A stretch of 7,053 bases of DNA, taken from NCBI GenBank assembly GCA_030038765.1, contig JASHRA010000067.1:1-7053 (forward strand). Direction: 5' to 3'. The notes below the pieces were generated by a model that saw only the letters and a program-made list of their open reading frames with translations, did no database searches and had not been told where the DNA came from. The position numbers were made by a program, and so were the translations under genes. Below, in pieces: positions 5,755 to 7,053 of the stretch (positions are counted from its first letter, which is position 1; every line of letters begins with the position of its first letter). Source of the stretch: Candidatus Dormiibacterota bacterium (GTDB lineage: Bacteria; Chloroflexota; Dormibacteria; Aeolococcales; Bog-877).

Positions 5755-7053
5755 ATGGCCATTGACCAGGGCGGCGGGGGCGGCGTGACCGGCATCCGGG
5801 GCATCGAGCTGGTCCAGGAGGTGCGCGACTCCTACCTCGTCTACGCCATGAGCGTGATCGTGGCCCGGGCCCTGCCCGACGTCCGCGACGGGCTCAAGCC
5901 GGTGCAGCGCCGCATCCTCTACGCCATGCAGGACCAGGGGATGACCCCTGGGGCGGCCCACCAGAAGTGCGCCGCCATCGTCGGCGAGGTGCTGAAGAAC
6001 TACCACCCCCACGGCGACATCTCCGTCTACGACACCCTGGTGCGCCTGGCCCAGCCCTGGGTGATGCGCTACCCCCTGGTCGACGGCCAGGGCAACTTCG
6101 GCTCGCCCGAGGGCGACCCCGCCGCCGCCTACCGCTACACCGAGGCCCGGATGACGCCGATCGCGGCCGAGATGCTGGCGGACATCGAGAAGGACACCGT
6201 CGACTTCGTCGACAACTACGCCGCCACCCGCCAGGAGCCGGTGGTGCTGCCCGCGGCCCTGCCCAACCTGCTGGTCAACGGGGCCTCAGGGATCGCCGTC
6301 GGCATGGCCACCAGCGTGCCGCCGCACAACCTGACCGAGGTCTGCAACGGCCTGGTGCAGCTGATCGACAACCCCGACTCCACGACCGAGGAGCTGATGC
6401 GCCTCATCCCCGGCCCCGACTTCCCCACCGGCGGCGTCATCTACGCCCGCGACCTGGCCCAGGTCTACGGCACGGGCCACGGGCGGGTGGTGCAGCGGGC
6501 GCGGGTCGTGTTCGAGGAGTCCAAGTCCGGCCGCGAGCAGATCATCGTCACCGAGCTGCCCTACCAGGTGAATCCCAGCCGGGTGCTGCAGACCATCGCG
6601 GAGCTGGTCAACGAACGCAAGCTGGAGGGGATCGCCGACCTGCGCAACGAGTCGGGCCGGCGCGACGGCACCCGGCTCGTCATCGAGCTGAAGCGCGACG
6701 CCCGGCCCTACACCGTCCTCAACAACCTCTACAAGCACACCCAGCTCCAGTCCAGCTTCTCCTGCATCCTGCTGGCCCTGGTCGACGGCCGTCCCGAGGT
6801 GCTCTCCCTGCGGAGCCTGCTCCAGCACTACCTGGAGTACCGCCGGGAGGTGGTCGAGCGCCGCACCCGCCACGACCTGGAGCGGGCGCGCGAGCGGGCC
6901 CACATCGTGGAGGGGCTGCGGATCTGCCTGCAGCACCTGGACGAGATCATCCAGCTGATCCGGGCGGCCCAGGACGAGGCCACCGCCCAGCGCCAGATGG
7001 AGGAGCGCTTCGGGCTCACCGAGCGCCAGAGCAAGGCCATCGTGGACATGCGC
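5755..7053 (+). CDS. gyrA: DNA gyrase subunit A (N-terminal half; cut by window edge)
   Basis: DNA breakage-reunion subunit of gyrase. 433 codons are visible, about half of a typical 800-850-residue protein. Present: a Gly-rich leader (6-10), YAMSVIVARALPDVRDGLKP (30-49), the winged-helix QRDR with YHPHGDISVYD (83-93), the catalytic tyrosine Y128 in RYTE with its preceding R127, PNLLVNGASGIAVGMAT, IPGPDFPTGG, the tower-domain ELPYQVN and NNLY segments, then the start of the coiled-coil that carries the C-gate. The C-terminal beta-pinwheel and GyrA box, which would formally separate GyrA from ParC, lie outside the window; co-occurrence with gyrB and overall similarity to GyrA favour GyrA. The residue equivalent to E. 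coli Ser83 is I89 and that to Asp87 is D93. ATG start with a strong ribosome binding site 3 nt after plsX; same transcript as gyrB. Confidence 0.95.
   Translation, partial: MAIDQGGGGGVTGIRGIELVQEVRDSYLVYAMSVIVARALPDVRDGLKPVQRRILYAMQDQGMTPGAAHQKCAAIVGEVLKNYHPHGDISVYDTLVRLAQPWVMRYPLVDGQGNFGSPEGDPAAAYRYTEARMTPIAAEMLADIEKDTVDFVDNYAATRQEPVVLPAALPNLLVNGASGIAVGMATSVPPHNLTEVCNGLVQLIDNPDSTTEELMRLIPGPDFPTGGVIYARDLAQVYGTGHGRVVQRARVVFEESKSGREQIIVTELPYQVNPSRVLQTIAELVNERKLEGIADLRNESGRRDGTRLVIELKRDARPYTVLNNLYKHTQLQSSFSCILLALVDGRPEVLSLRSLLQHYLEYRREVVERRTRHDLERARERAHIVEGLRICLQHLDEIIQLIRAAQDEATAQRQMEERFGLTERQSKAIVDMR

Noticed and set aside
4684..6012. 442-codon minus-strand open frame across plsX and the start of gyrA
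   Set aside because: It spans two firmly identified genes in antisense, shows no domain and has shadow-type composition.
1..7053. tRNA, rRNA, CRISPR array, insertion sequence, attachment site or replication origin
   Set aside because: No cloverleaf, regularly spaced repeats, transposase, terminal inverted repeats or DnaA-box cluster were seen. gyrB is not next to dnaA, dnaN or recF here, so an origin is not suggested.

Overview
This is a very GC-rich stretch (roughly 70% G+C by eye, codon third positions almost all G or C) from a bacterial chromosome. It holds a core housekeeping block, not an obvious mobile or accessory region. The base composition, Arg/Ala/Gly-rich proteins, frequent TTG starts and a GyrB without the Gram-negative insertion suggest a high-GC Gram-positive or soil lineage (Actinomycetota, Chloroflexota or Dormibacterota-like). 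No marker here settles the phylum.

Layout: (1) Positions 1-2364, minus strand: a large superfamily 1B (UPF1/DNA2-like) helicase with an N-terminal region, a four-cysteine zinc ribbon and a complete helicase motif set. Its C-terminal end runs off the left edge. (2) Positions 2365-2713: a 349-bp divergent intergenic region. It holds a cluster of AGGCYTA heptamers on the helicase side, three consecutive GC-rich palindromes, an extended -10 promoter for the rightward operon, a leader hairpin and a Shine-Dalgarno site. (3) Positions 2714-7053, plus strand: a compact operon gyrB - plsX - gyrA. plsX overlaps the gyrB stop codon and gyrA starts 3 nt after plsX. gyrA is cut by the right edge after 433 codons.

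How the genes work together: GyrB (ATPase and TOPRIM) and GyrA (DNA breakage-reunion) form the A2B2 gyrase that introduces negative supercoils. PlsX makes acyl-phosphate from acyl-ACP, an early step of membrane phospholipid synthesis. Its placement between the two gyrase subunits, with translational-coupling geometry at both junctions, is the most striking organisational feature. The divergent helicase may act on nucleic acids in the same topological context, but that is inference.

Points most worth a second look: the plsX-in-gyrase operon; an isoleucine at the GyrA position equivalent to E. coli Ser83 (a quinolone-resistance position); acidic substitutions next to the GyrB metal site; the AGGCYTA cluster and palindromes between the divergent genes; and a possible one-base frame problem in the helicase tail. 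No tRNA, rRNA, CRISPR array, insertion sequence or convincing intrinsic terminator was seen.
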